DNA of 11,644 nucleotides from JBOHNM01 sp050730675 (GTDB lineage: Bacteria; Planctomycetota; Phycisphaerae; Phycisphaerales; UBA1924), in NCBI GenBank assembly GCA_050730675.1, contig JBOHNM010000131.1, positions 1 to 11,644 on the forward strand. Direction: 5' to 3'. This document shows, piece after piece, positions 5,815 to 11,644 of the stretch. The notes beneath the pieces were generated by a model. The model had not been told where the DNA came from and did not search any database. It saw only the letters and a program-made list of their open reading frames with translations. Position numbers and translations under genes: made by a program. Position 1 is the stretch's first letter; each line of letters opens with the position of its first letter.

Positions 5815-6627
5815 ATGAGTGAGGATGACGACATTTCGGAGAATCGGAGATCTGCTGACGTTCCTGCGCCGAAGCCGACGCCCATGGGGCTGCTGGTGAT
5901 TGACAAGCCGCTGCGGCGGAGTTCGATGGATGTTTGCCGCGCGGTGCGGCGGCGGCTGGTGGCTGGCGGCGCGCCTAAGCGGGTGAAGGTGGGACACGGG
6001 GGGACGTTGGATCCGCTCGCGACCGGGGTGCTGGTGATTCTGGTGGGGAAGGCGACGCCGCTGTGCGAGCGGATCATGCAGGGGCAGAAGGTGTACGAAG
6101 CGCGGGTGGACCTGTCGGCGTTCTCGACGACGGATGATGCGGAGGGGGAGCGAACGGTGGTTGCGGCGGCTCCGGTGGAGCGAGGGGCACTGGAGGCGGC
6201 GTGCGCGAAGTTCGTGGGGACGGTGATGCAGACGCCGCCGATCTACAGCGCGATGAAGGTCGCGGGGCGGCGTGCGTATGACCTGGCGCGGAAGGGGCAC
6301 GAGGTCGTGCTGCAGCCGCGACTGGTGCGGATCGACGCGATCGAGGTGATGGCGTACGCGTGGCCGGTGGCGGAGCTGCGGGTGACGTGCGGGAAGGGGA
6401 CGTACATCCGGTCGCTGGCGCGGGACCTGGGGGTGGCGCTGGGGACGGGCGGGATGCTCGCGGGGCTGCGGCGGACGCGCGTGGGAGAATTCGGGATCGA
6501 GCGGGCGGTGACGGTGGAGAGCCTGCCGCAGGTGATGGGTCAGGCCGACTTGCTGGCGGTGCCGCCGGGGCTTGCGCCCCCTGCTGACTTCGCTGACCCA
6601 ACCGACCCCGCAGCGACTGCATCGTAA
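5815..6627 (+). CDS. truB: tRNA pseudouridine(55) synthase TruB
   Basis: A 270-aa protein that isomerises U55 in the T-loop of tRNAs to pseudouridine. The opening motif is LLVIDKPLRRSS (26-37). The catalytic motif is KVGHGGTLDPLATGVL with Asp66 as the nucleophile. Then come KVYEARVDL (92-100), TPPIYSAMKVAGRRAYDLAR, GTYIRSLARDLG and LRRTRVGEF, all in the order usual for TruB. The family is usually about 230-310 aa, so this is full length. The frame is open back to 5506, but upstream sequence is the glycosyltransferase end and a repeat. The ATG at 5815 is chosen; the ATG at 5884 (MGLLVIDKP) is a good alternative because conserved sequence begins there. No clear ribosome binding site is seen at either. 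The last 29 codons are Ala/Pro-rich and overlap the convergent glycosyltransferase gene. Confidence 0.96.
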   Translation: MSEDDDISENRRSADVPAPKPTPMGLLVIDKPLRRSSMDVCRAVRRRLVAGGAPKRVKVGHGGTLDPLATGVLVILVGKATPLCERIMQGQKVYEARVDLSAFSTTDDAEGERTVVAAAPVERGALEAACAKFVGTVMQTPPIYSAMKVAGRRAYDLARKGHEVVLQPRLVRIDAIEVMAYAWPVAELRVTCGKGTYIRSLARDLGVALGTGGMLAGLRRTRVGEFGIERAVTVESLPQVMGQADLLAVPPGLAPPADFADPTDPAATAS

Positions 6628-8417
6628 ATGCCGGGGAGGATGTCGGTCTCGGCGACGCGGTCCCAGCTCATGCGCTGGGCGAGGCGCTGACCGAGGTCGA
6701 TGTAGCGCTGGCGGTCGGCATCGTTGCGGGGGAGACGCTCGACGAGCTGCGCGGCAAGCTGGGCACAGACCTGTTCTTCGACGAGTTCCCGCTGGTGGGC
6801 GGTCATGTGGACGTCGGGCTTGTCCTCGGGATGGGTGAAATCGGCCCGCATGACGATGGGGCAGGTGGCGTCGGTGAGGCTCAGTTCCTGCATCGCACGG
6901 GAAACGAGGCCGCAGCAGCCGGAGACGGTGGAGACGACGCAGATGGAGCCGGCGTAGAGGGGCTCGAGGGGGGCGATGCCGAAGGGCTCGTAGACACTCA
7001 TGCCGAGTTCGGCATCGGCGGCGCGGCGGAGGTCGTCCCAGGTGACGTCCTTGGGGGCGATCTCGCCGAGGCGCTGGTGGGTGAATCCGAACTGGTTGAC
7101 GAGGATGGGGCGGATCGCGGCCTGAACGCCGGGGACACCGGGCCGGGTGTGGTGCTGCATCATCTTCCAGATGCCGGTCTCCGGACCGTCGAGGTCGGGG
7201 TAGCCGACGCGGTGGTCGAGTGGCCAGTTGTGCTCGGCGTGCATCTTCGTGGCGTCGGCGTAAGAACGCGGGTTGGCGCCGCAGGTGAGCAGGACGTAGG
7301 CGGCGGTCTTGCCGGCCTTGCGGAGGAGGGGCTCCATGTGGGAGATGAGGCGCATGTCGCGCCAGAGGCCCTTGGAGATAACCGGGCGGGTGACGTGGGT
7401 GATGAGGTAGTCGGGTGTGTGGCCGAGCACACGCTTGAGCCACTGGTCGAGCATGTCGCGGGAGCGCTTCTTGCCCGCGAGGTCGATGCTGGGCGCGGGG
7501 AGGCCGTTGTACGCCACGCGCAAGCGGGCGGCGGACATCTCCGGCGAGAGGAAACGGAGTTCCTCGGCGGTTTCGGGGCCGACGGCCAGGACTCCGTCGA
7601 AGAGGTGGGTCTTGCTGATGAGCGCGTGGCGGGCGAAGTCGGACTGGTCGCCGAAGACATCGGTGACGTGCTTGCCAAGGGCCGCGGCCTGGCGCATGGC
7701 GGGGTAGAAGGCGACATCGTGGCCCGGTAGGTGCTCGACGATGCGGCGGGCGGTGGAGCACTCGTGGGCGTGGAAGACGGTGCGGAAGCGGGCGCGGTCC
7801 ACAGCACAGCGGAGGGCGGTGCACATGCCCATGAACTCGTGGGAGATGAGGACGGCGGGGAGTTCTTCGGGTTTGAGGAGGGCCGAGAGCGCGTGATACG
7901 CGGGCTCGGCGAGGCGGCAGTATTCCTCGTAGTCCCAGCCGTTCTCGTATTTTTGCGAATCAACCTTGAAATGCTCCCAGAGGAACCACTTGAAGGCGGC
8001 AAGGCGTTCGCGCGCGGGATTGGTGACGTCGATGAGGAGGACTTCGGCAGTGGTTGGCGGGCCGGACCCGGGGCCGCCGAAGCGGCGCGTGCCGTAGACG
8101 ATGCGGACGCCGAAGGCCCACTCGATGGGGCGGAGGACCGCGCCGAGGCCGCGGGGGTCGAGGTGATCGGGGCCGGAGTACCAGAGTTCCTGCGCGAACG
8201 GGCCGAGACGGTCGAGCGGCTTGGCGGGGCGCGAGTCGGCGTGGGGGAGCGGGCCGACGAGGATGTTGCGGACGGCGGCGGAACGGAACACGGGCGATGA
8301 GAGCAGGCCTTCGAGAACGGTGCCGATGCCGCCCATCTGGTCGATGGCTTCGTGGGTGACGTGTGCGACGGTGAGCCGGCGCTTGGACGCCGTGGGGGTC
8401 GAGGGGGAAGCGGTCAT
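6540..8417 (-). CDS. Glycogen/starch-synthase-like glycosyltransferase (GT-B fold)
   Basis: A 625-aa soluble protein with the two-domain plan of GT5/GT4 retaining glycosyltransferases. Residues 17-35 (AHVTHEAIDQMGGIGTVLEG) resemble the N-terminal nucleotide-sugar loop of glycogen synthases (KxGGLGDV), but Lys is replaced and the loop reads MGGIG. The second domain starts near THVTRPVISKGLWRD, with the R and K expected to bind donor phosphates. The E-x7-E motif is present in VYEPFGIAPLEPLYAG (E477, E485), followed by STVSGCCGLV. Acceptor and donor are not known; an alpha-glucan or a related glycan is the natural guess. It is longer than bacterial GlgA (about 480 aa) and divergent. The low-complexity Gly/Ala/Ser tail after about 600 is encoded opposite the end of truB. 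Its start ATG overlaps the upstream gene's stop (ATGA), indicating translational coupling. Confidence 0.8.
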   Translation of the reverse strand: MTASPSTPTASKRRLTVAHVTHEAIDQMGGIGTVLEGLLSSPVFRSAAVRNILVGPLPHADSRPAKPLDRLGPFAQELWYSGPDHLDPRGLGAVLRPIEWAFGVRIVYGTRRFGGPGSGPPTTAEVLLIDVTNPARERLAAFKWFLWEHFKVDSQKYENGWDYEEYCRLAEPAYHALSALLKPEELPAVLISHEFMGMCTALRCAVDRARFRTVFHAHECSTARRIVEHLPGHDVAFYPAMRQAAALGKHVTDVFGDQSDFARHALISKTHLFDGVLAVGPETAEELRFLSPEMSAARLRVAYNGLPAPSIDLAGKKRSRDMLDQWLKRVLGHTPDYLITHVTRPVISKGLWRDMRLISHMEPLLRKAGKTAAYVLLTCGANPRSYADATKMHAEHNWPLDHRVGYPDLDGPETGIWKMMQHHTRPGVPGVQAAIRPILVNQFGFTHQRLGEIAPKDVTWDDLRRAADAELGMSVYEPFGIAPLEPLYAGSICVVSTVSGCCGLVSRAMQELSLTDATCPIVMRADFTHPEDKPDVHMTAHQRELVEEQVCAQLAAQLVERLPRNDADRQRYIDLGQRLAQRMSWDRVAETDILPGIYDAVAAGSVGSAKSAGGASPGGTASKSA

Positions 8418-8737
8418 TGTGGGTACTTATTCGGCTGGGGGTGTGGGGCCGCGCCAGCCAGGCGCGCGGCGAGTGTGGAGTCGGCGCGCATGACCATCAG
8501 CGCATGGTCCGAGATGTCGATGCGGAGGGATTCGTCGAGCGTGCGGAGCGATGAGCCGTGCAGCGCGGCGGCGAGTTGGCCGGGGAGGTCGGTTGTGCGC
8601 GCGAGGAGCGGCTGAGGACCGGACGGCGTGCGCAAGGTGAGATCAAGGATGCCGGCCTCGGCGATCGCACCGGCCGCATGGATGGCTTGATCGCGCTTGG
8701 TTGCGCCGAGCACGGGGGCGGGGAGCTTGGGATGCAC
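8414..8737 (-). CDS. Small protein of unknown function (107 aa)
   Basis: I do not recognise this protein. It starts with GTG at 8737, three bases after the stop of the membrane-protein gene, and ends in an ATGA overlap with the glycosyltransferase start, so it reads as the middle gene of an operon. It has no signal peptide or membrane segment. Residues about 12-85 alternate helix-like and strand-like stretches (RDQAIHAAGAIAEAG, LDLTLRTPSGPQP, LDESLRIDISDHALMVMR), consistent with a small alpha/beta domain. The tail is Pro/Asn/Lys-rich. C-ending codons match the flanking genes. The tight spacing suggests a role tied to the glycosyltransferase or the membrane protein, but that is inference. Confidence 0.7.
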   Translation of the reverse strand: MHPKLPAPVLGATKRDQAIHAAGAIAEAGILDLTLRTPSGPQPLLARTTDLPGQLAAALHGSSLRTLDESLRIDISDHALMVMRADSTLAARLAGAAPHPQPNKYPQ

Positions 8738-8740
8738 GGC

Positions 8741-9817
8741 TCAGGACCGCCCGTGGTCGGCGGTGCGGTCGGTCGCCTTGGCGCGGGTGGAATCGATGTA
8801 GCCGGGCATCCAGATCTCGGCGGCATCCTGGCCGTCGGTCATGCGGCGCATCAGGAGGTAGATGAGGGTGCTGGCGGTGAAGTAGAAGCTGACGGCGTAG
8901 GCGACGAGGAGCGCGCCGATGGCGGCATTCCAGATCTCGATGAGTGTGAGGGTGCGCTTGACATGCCAAGGAATTTCAGCCAGAGCGTCGGGCGGAGGGG
9001 CGGGAGCACGCGTGACTTGCGAGACGAGGGAGCCCGCGCCGATGATGATCGCCGAGGCGATCGTCAGGGCGAGGATCCCTTGGGCGGCGGCGATCAGTGT
9101 GTAGAGGATGAGGCGTCCGGGGTGGGAGAGGACGTAGGCGTAGGCACGCTCGATCGCGCCGAAACCGTCGGCGCCGTTGGCGGCGACGGCGGGGGCGAGG
9201 AGCATCTGACCGGCGAGATAGATGGTGAAGAGCACGGCGGCGAGCAGGCCGAGCGCGAGACCAAGGCCGTAGAGCAGCCCGCCGAGCAGGTTGACGACCG
9301 GCCACTGGAGGAGGAAGCCGCTGAGCCAGATGATGGCGACGATCGCGCCGATCAGGGCCAGCGGCGCGAGCTGCGCGAAGGCAAGGCTCCAGGCGCGGCC
9401 GACGGCAAAGCCGAGGGATTCGGTCCAGCGGAGTCGGACGTTGGCGCCGTAGTCGCAGGCGACCGAGCGGCTGATGGCGCCGCCGCCGATGACGAAGATG
9501 ACCAGCGCGGGGAGGGCCATCAGCGCCGAGAGCCAGGTGAGGGTAACAGGCTGCTCAGGGTTGTAGGTCCAAGGCTTGAGGGGCGTGTGCGTGGTTGCGC
9601 GGAAGACGGAGGCGAGGTAGCTGGTGATCTGCTCTTGTGCCGCGTTGAGGAGGGCTTGGGCCGGGCCGGGCTTGGGGCCGGGGAGGGCGCTATCGAGCGA
9701 GAAGATGATGACGACAACGGCGAAGGCGATGAGCAGGCGGCCGGGCGAGAGGGCCAGGCGGGCGGCGTGGAAGAGCTGCGGCCAGAGCAGGTCGCCGGTG
9801 ATATCGGCGAGGGTCAT
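8741..9817 (-). CDS. Multi-pass membrane protein of unknown function
   Basis: About 358 aa with six clear hydrophobic segments, near 27-44, 93-111, 148-172, 180-207, 243-265 and 305-325. A polar loop around 50-90 lies between the first two. The segment GADGFGAIERAYAYVLSHPG before a membrane helix resembles the repeated helix-turn of DUF975/GDPD-membrane-domain-like integral proteins, but I cannot assign a family. The C-terminus (RMTDGQDAAEIW to the end) is polar and probably cytoplasmic. The frame is open to 9958. I prefer the ATG at 9817; a GTG at 9862 is possible, and codons above that are compositionally unlike the rest. It is the first gene of a three-gene - strand unit with the small protein and the glycosyltransferase. 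Confidence 0.75.
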   Translation of the reverse strand: MTLADITGDLLWPQLFHAARLALSPGRLLIAFAVVVIIFSLDSALPGPKPGPAQALLNAAQEQITSYLASVFRATTHTPLKPWTYNPEQPVTLTWLSALMALPALVIFVIGGGAISRSVACDYGANVRLRWTESLGFAVGRAWSLAFAQLAPLALIGAIVAIIWLSGFLLQWPVVNLLGGLLYGLGLALGLLAAVLFTIYLAGQMLLAPAVAANGADGFGAIERAYAYVLSHPGRLILYTLIAAAQGILALTIASAIIIGAGSLVSQVTRAPAPPPDALAEIPWHVKRTLTLIEIWNAAIGALLVAYAVSFYFTASTLIYLLMRRMTDGQDAAEIWMPGYIDSTRAKATDRTADHGRS

Positions 9818-9869
9818 CGGCGAGCGCGAGACGGGGGTCGGGTTTCCTGTGGGTGATTCCACGGCGGCG

Positions 9870-9878
9870 ATGGTATCA
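9870..9878 (-). promoter_or_regulatory. Candidate extended -10 promoter for the three-gene operon
   Basis: On the - strand TGATACCAT gives an extended -10 (TG, one base, TACCAT at 9875-9870). Transcription would begin near 9863, either just at the GTG at 9862 (a leaderless message) or 46 bases before the ATG at 9817. The -35 region is not convincing. Confidence 0.3.
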
Positions 9879-9993
9879 GGATCGGTGTGGCGGAGTCGGA
9901 AAGGAGGTTGACCGCGGAGGGGCGAAGGGATCGAAGAAGAAGCGAACTGGAGAGACATGCAGAGAAAGAAGCAAGGCGGGGAGAAATGAGGCA

Positions 9994-10016
9994 GTACGCT
10001 GTGTACGCGGAGTACG
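9994..10016. repeat. Three GTACG units with a 9-base period
   Basis: GTACG occurs at 9994, 10003 and 10012, exactly 9 bases apart, ending 7 bases before the GTG start of the ABC permease. Bases between the units differ, so only the five-base core repeats. It could be an iterated binding site or the degraded edge of an interspersed repeat like the one at 5691-5785, which also contains GTACACGGAG-type sequence. Confidence 0.4.
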
Positions 10017-10023
10017 ATCGGGT

Positions 10024-11349
10024 GTGACGTTCTTGCTCGAGATCATGCGGCTGGGGCTTTCGAACCTGCGGCGGCACAAGCTGCGGTCGATGCTCACTGC
10101 CCTGGGGATCATCCTCGGCGTGGCGGCGGTGATCACCAATGCTTCGATCGGCGAGGGGTCCAAGCGGGCGGCGTTGGAGCAGATCGAGCGGCTGGGCGCG
10201 AAGAACATCATCATCCGAAGTCAGCTTCCTGCGGACGCGGCATCGAGCGGAGCGCGGGCATCGTTTGTTGTGCGGTTCGGGCTGACGCGCGAGGATGTCA
10301 AGGCACTGCGGGACGCGTTCCCGGACGCCGAGGCGCTGGTACCGCTGAAGGAAGTGGGCGGGCAGGTGCTGCGGAACAACATCCGACGACCGAGCCAGGC
10401 GTACGGGACCACGCCCGAGTTACTTGGCGCGGCGGGGATCAGGGTGGATCGCGGGCGGTACCTGACGCGCGAGGACCTGGACGAGCGCGAGTTGGTGTGC
10501 GTGATCGGGTCGGAGGTGGCGCGGGTCTTCTTCCCGTACGACGATCCGCTGGGGTCAACGATCCGGCTGGATGCGAAGACGTTCCGGATCGTCGGGGTGC
10601 TGGCGCCGGTCGGGCTGGCAGGGGGCGCGGGCGCGAAGCTCGTCGGGCGCGACCTGAACCTGGACGTCCACATCCCGCTGACGACCGCGAACGAAGTGTT
10701 CGGCGACTACATCATGCGTTCATCGAGCGGATCACGGAGCGCGATGGTGGTGCAGATCTCCGAGGTCTACCTGGTGGCACCGAGCCGCGAGCTGGTGACG
10801 CGCTATGCGGAGCTGGCGCGGCGGGTGATCGACTCGCGCAAGCCGGGGCTGCCTGACGTGGCGATGATCGTGCCGTACGAACTGCTGGAGCAAGCCAAGC
10901 GGGTGGCGATGACGTGGACGCTGGTGCTGCTGTCGATCGCTGGAATCTCGCTGCTGGTGGGCGGCATCGGCATCATGAACATCATGCTGGCAAGCGTGAC
11001 GGAGCGGACGCGCGAGATCGGCATCCGGCGGGCGTTGGGGGCGACGCGCCGGCACATCGTGTACCAGTTCATCGTGGAGACGGGCGTGCTCTCTGTGGCG
11101 GGCGGCATCATCGGGGTGGGCCTGGGTGTAGGCTTGAGCATGGTGATCGCGTTTGTCGTGCCGCTTCTGCCGCGAATCCCCGGAATTGGGGCAATGTTCG
11201 CGGCGGGGTCGGAGTTGCCGACAAGGCTGAACCCGTGGTCGATCTTGGTGGCGTTTGTGGTGGCGGCCCTCACGGGCCTGGTTTTCGGACTCTACCCCGC
11301 GATCATGGCATCGAAACAGGATCCGATTGTCGCGCTGCGGCACGATTAG
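10024..11349 (+). CDS. MacB-type ABC transporter permease (FtsX-like)
   Basis: A 441-aa permease with the MacB core-domain layout. A first membrane helix follows the basic segment LRRHKLRSMLTALGIILGV (about 15-40). Residues about 45-295 form a large periplasmic domain, and three membrane helices lie near 297-322, 350-380 and 405-430. The family signature GIMNIMLASVTERTREIGIR is present (M318 in it), followed by RALGATRRHIVYQF. Such permeases work as dimers with a separate ATPase and usually a membrane-fusion partner, coupling ATP hydrolysis to periplasmic work such as export of peptides, drugs or lipoproteins. Neither partner is visible here: the gene to the left points away and the next gene is a PilZ protein. 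The GTG at 10024 gives VTFLLEIMRLGL, matching the usual family start; the ATG at 10045 is the alternative. The longer frame from 9853 runs through intergenic DNA. Confidence 0.92.
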   Translation: MTFLLEIMRLGLSNLRRHKLRSMLTALGIILGVAAVITNASIGEGSKRAALEQIERLGAKNIIIRSQLPADAASSGARASFVVRFGLTREDVKALRDAFPDAEALVPLKEVGGQVLRNNIRRPSQAYGTTPELLGAAGIRVDRGRYLTREDLDERELVCVIGSEVARVFFPYDDPLGSTIRLDAKTFRIVGVLAPVGLAGGAGAKLVGRDLNLDVHIPLTTANEVFGDYIMRSSSGSRSAMVVQISEVYLVAPSRELVTRYAELARRVIDSRKPGLPDVAMIVPYELLEQAKRVAMTWTLVLLSIAGISLLVGGIGIMNIMLASVTERTREIGIRRALGATRRHIVYQFIVETGVLSVAGGIIGVGLGVGLSMVIAFVVPLLPRIPGIGAMFAAGSELPTRLNPWSILVAFVVAALTGLVFGLYPAIMASKQDPIVALRHD

Positions 11350-11441
11350 GGACGTCCGGCGAAGGCCACGGTCAACCGCGCGCCGTCACTGACCGATAGC
11401 CATCCGGTCCGATTTTCCATCGGCACGGAGGCCGGCGCTGG

Positions 11442-11644
11442 ATGGCCGACAAGAACGAAAACCTGGTGGTGCGGCAGCACGAGCGCCTGAACTGCGCGCT
11501 GCGGGCTGAACTGCGGGTATCCCCGGAACACGCGGAAAAGATCATTGTTTCGACTGCGGCGGGGGAGACGAACGGTGTGGTGCCCGTGACGCTGATCGAT
11601 CTTTCGAGCGGCGGCGTGGGTGTGAAGTCCAAGGTCATCTTCCC
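11442..11644 (+). CDS. PilZ-domain protein (5' part, runs off the edge)
   Basis: 67 codons are visible before the window ends. The N-terminus carries an RxxxR-type motif (RQHER, residues 11-15) and, after a strand-rich stretch, VTLIDLSSGGVGVKSK with the D/N-x-S-x-x-G motif. Together these are the two c-di-GMP-contacting elements of PilZ domains. The protein is therefore probably a c-di-GMP effector acting on motility, surface polysaccharide or gene expression, though the rest of the domain is cut off. The ATG at 11442 follows GGAG at 11427-11430 with somewhat long spacing. It starts 92 bases after the ABC permease stop on the same strand and could be co-transcribed. A short inverted repeat CCGAT/ATCGG (11409-11423) lies just upstream. 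Confidence 0.8.
   Translation, partial: MADKNENLVVRQHERLNCALRAELRVSPEHAEKIIVSTAAGETNGVVPVTLIDLSSGGVGVKSKVIF

Noticed and set aside
6795..7730. + strand frame of 311 codons opposite the glycogen-synthase-like gene
   Set aside because: It is Gly/Val/Asp-rich shadow coding with no motif; the opposite strand carries a recognisable enzyme.
5422..7824. - strand frame of 800 codons
   Set aside because: It is Arg/Pro/His-rich, crosses the glycosyltransferase end, a repeat, truB and part of another real gene, and shows no domain.
8558..9856. + strand frame of 432 codons, Glu/Gly/Asp-rich
   Set aside because: It is the antisense of a membrane protein with clear hydrophobic segments; its composition is typical of a shadow frame.

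Overview
The window is high-GC bacterial chromosome. Several features suggest a planctomycete, possibly of the Phycisphaerae type: few Shine-Dalgarno sites, many G- or C-ending codons, a Tat-exported hydrolase, an unusual glycogen-synthase-like glycosyltransferase and repeat-rich intergenic DNA. This placement is an inference from style, not from a marker gene. The + strand is G-rich whichever way the genes point (G-ending codons in + genes, C-ending codons in - genes), as expected for a leading strand.

Layout. Positions 1-137 hold the 3' end of an unrecognised + strand gene. Positions 440-2213 contain two nearly identical tRNA-Ser(GGA) genes on the - strand. Each has its own terminator, and they flank a + strand Tat-exported alpha/beta hydrolase. 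The tRNA copy at 440-525 lacks one base in the acceptor/T-stem strand and has a weaker -10 box, so it may be decaying. Positions 2222-2950 have no convincing gene. They hold two long imperfect direct repeats with conserved hairpins, a partial third copy, and three REP-like palindromes that all share the same tetraloop.

From 2953 the window is dense with genes. A PAP2-family phosphatase (-) and an ArnT/PMT-type membrane glycosyltransferase (+) diverge from a shared CATG, so the intergenic distance is effectively nil. They could be linked through lipid-carrier chemistry, with the transferase using a polyprenyl-phosphate sugar and the phosphatase recycling lipid phosphates. Next is a widespread-type interspersed repeat, then truB (tRNA U55 pseudouridine synthase). 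The 3' end of truB overlaps by 88 bp the convergent 3' end of a glycogen-synthase-like glycosyltransferase. That gene is the last of a compact three-gene - strand unit: multi-pass membrane protein, 107-aa unknown protein, glycosyltransferase, with junctions of 3 bp and an ATGA overlap.

After a roughly 0.2 kb divergent intergenic region come a MacB-type ABC transporter permease (+) and the start of a PilZ-domain protein running off the right edge. No CRISPR array, complete insertion sequence, integrase or classical defence gene is visible. The most distinctive items are the degenerate tRNA-Ser duplicate around a compositionally different hydrolase, the structured repeat pair, and the uncharacterised membrane/small-protein/glycosyltransferase operon.
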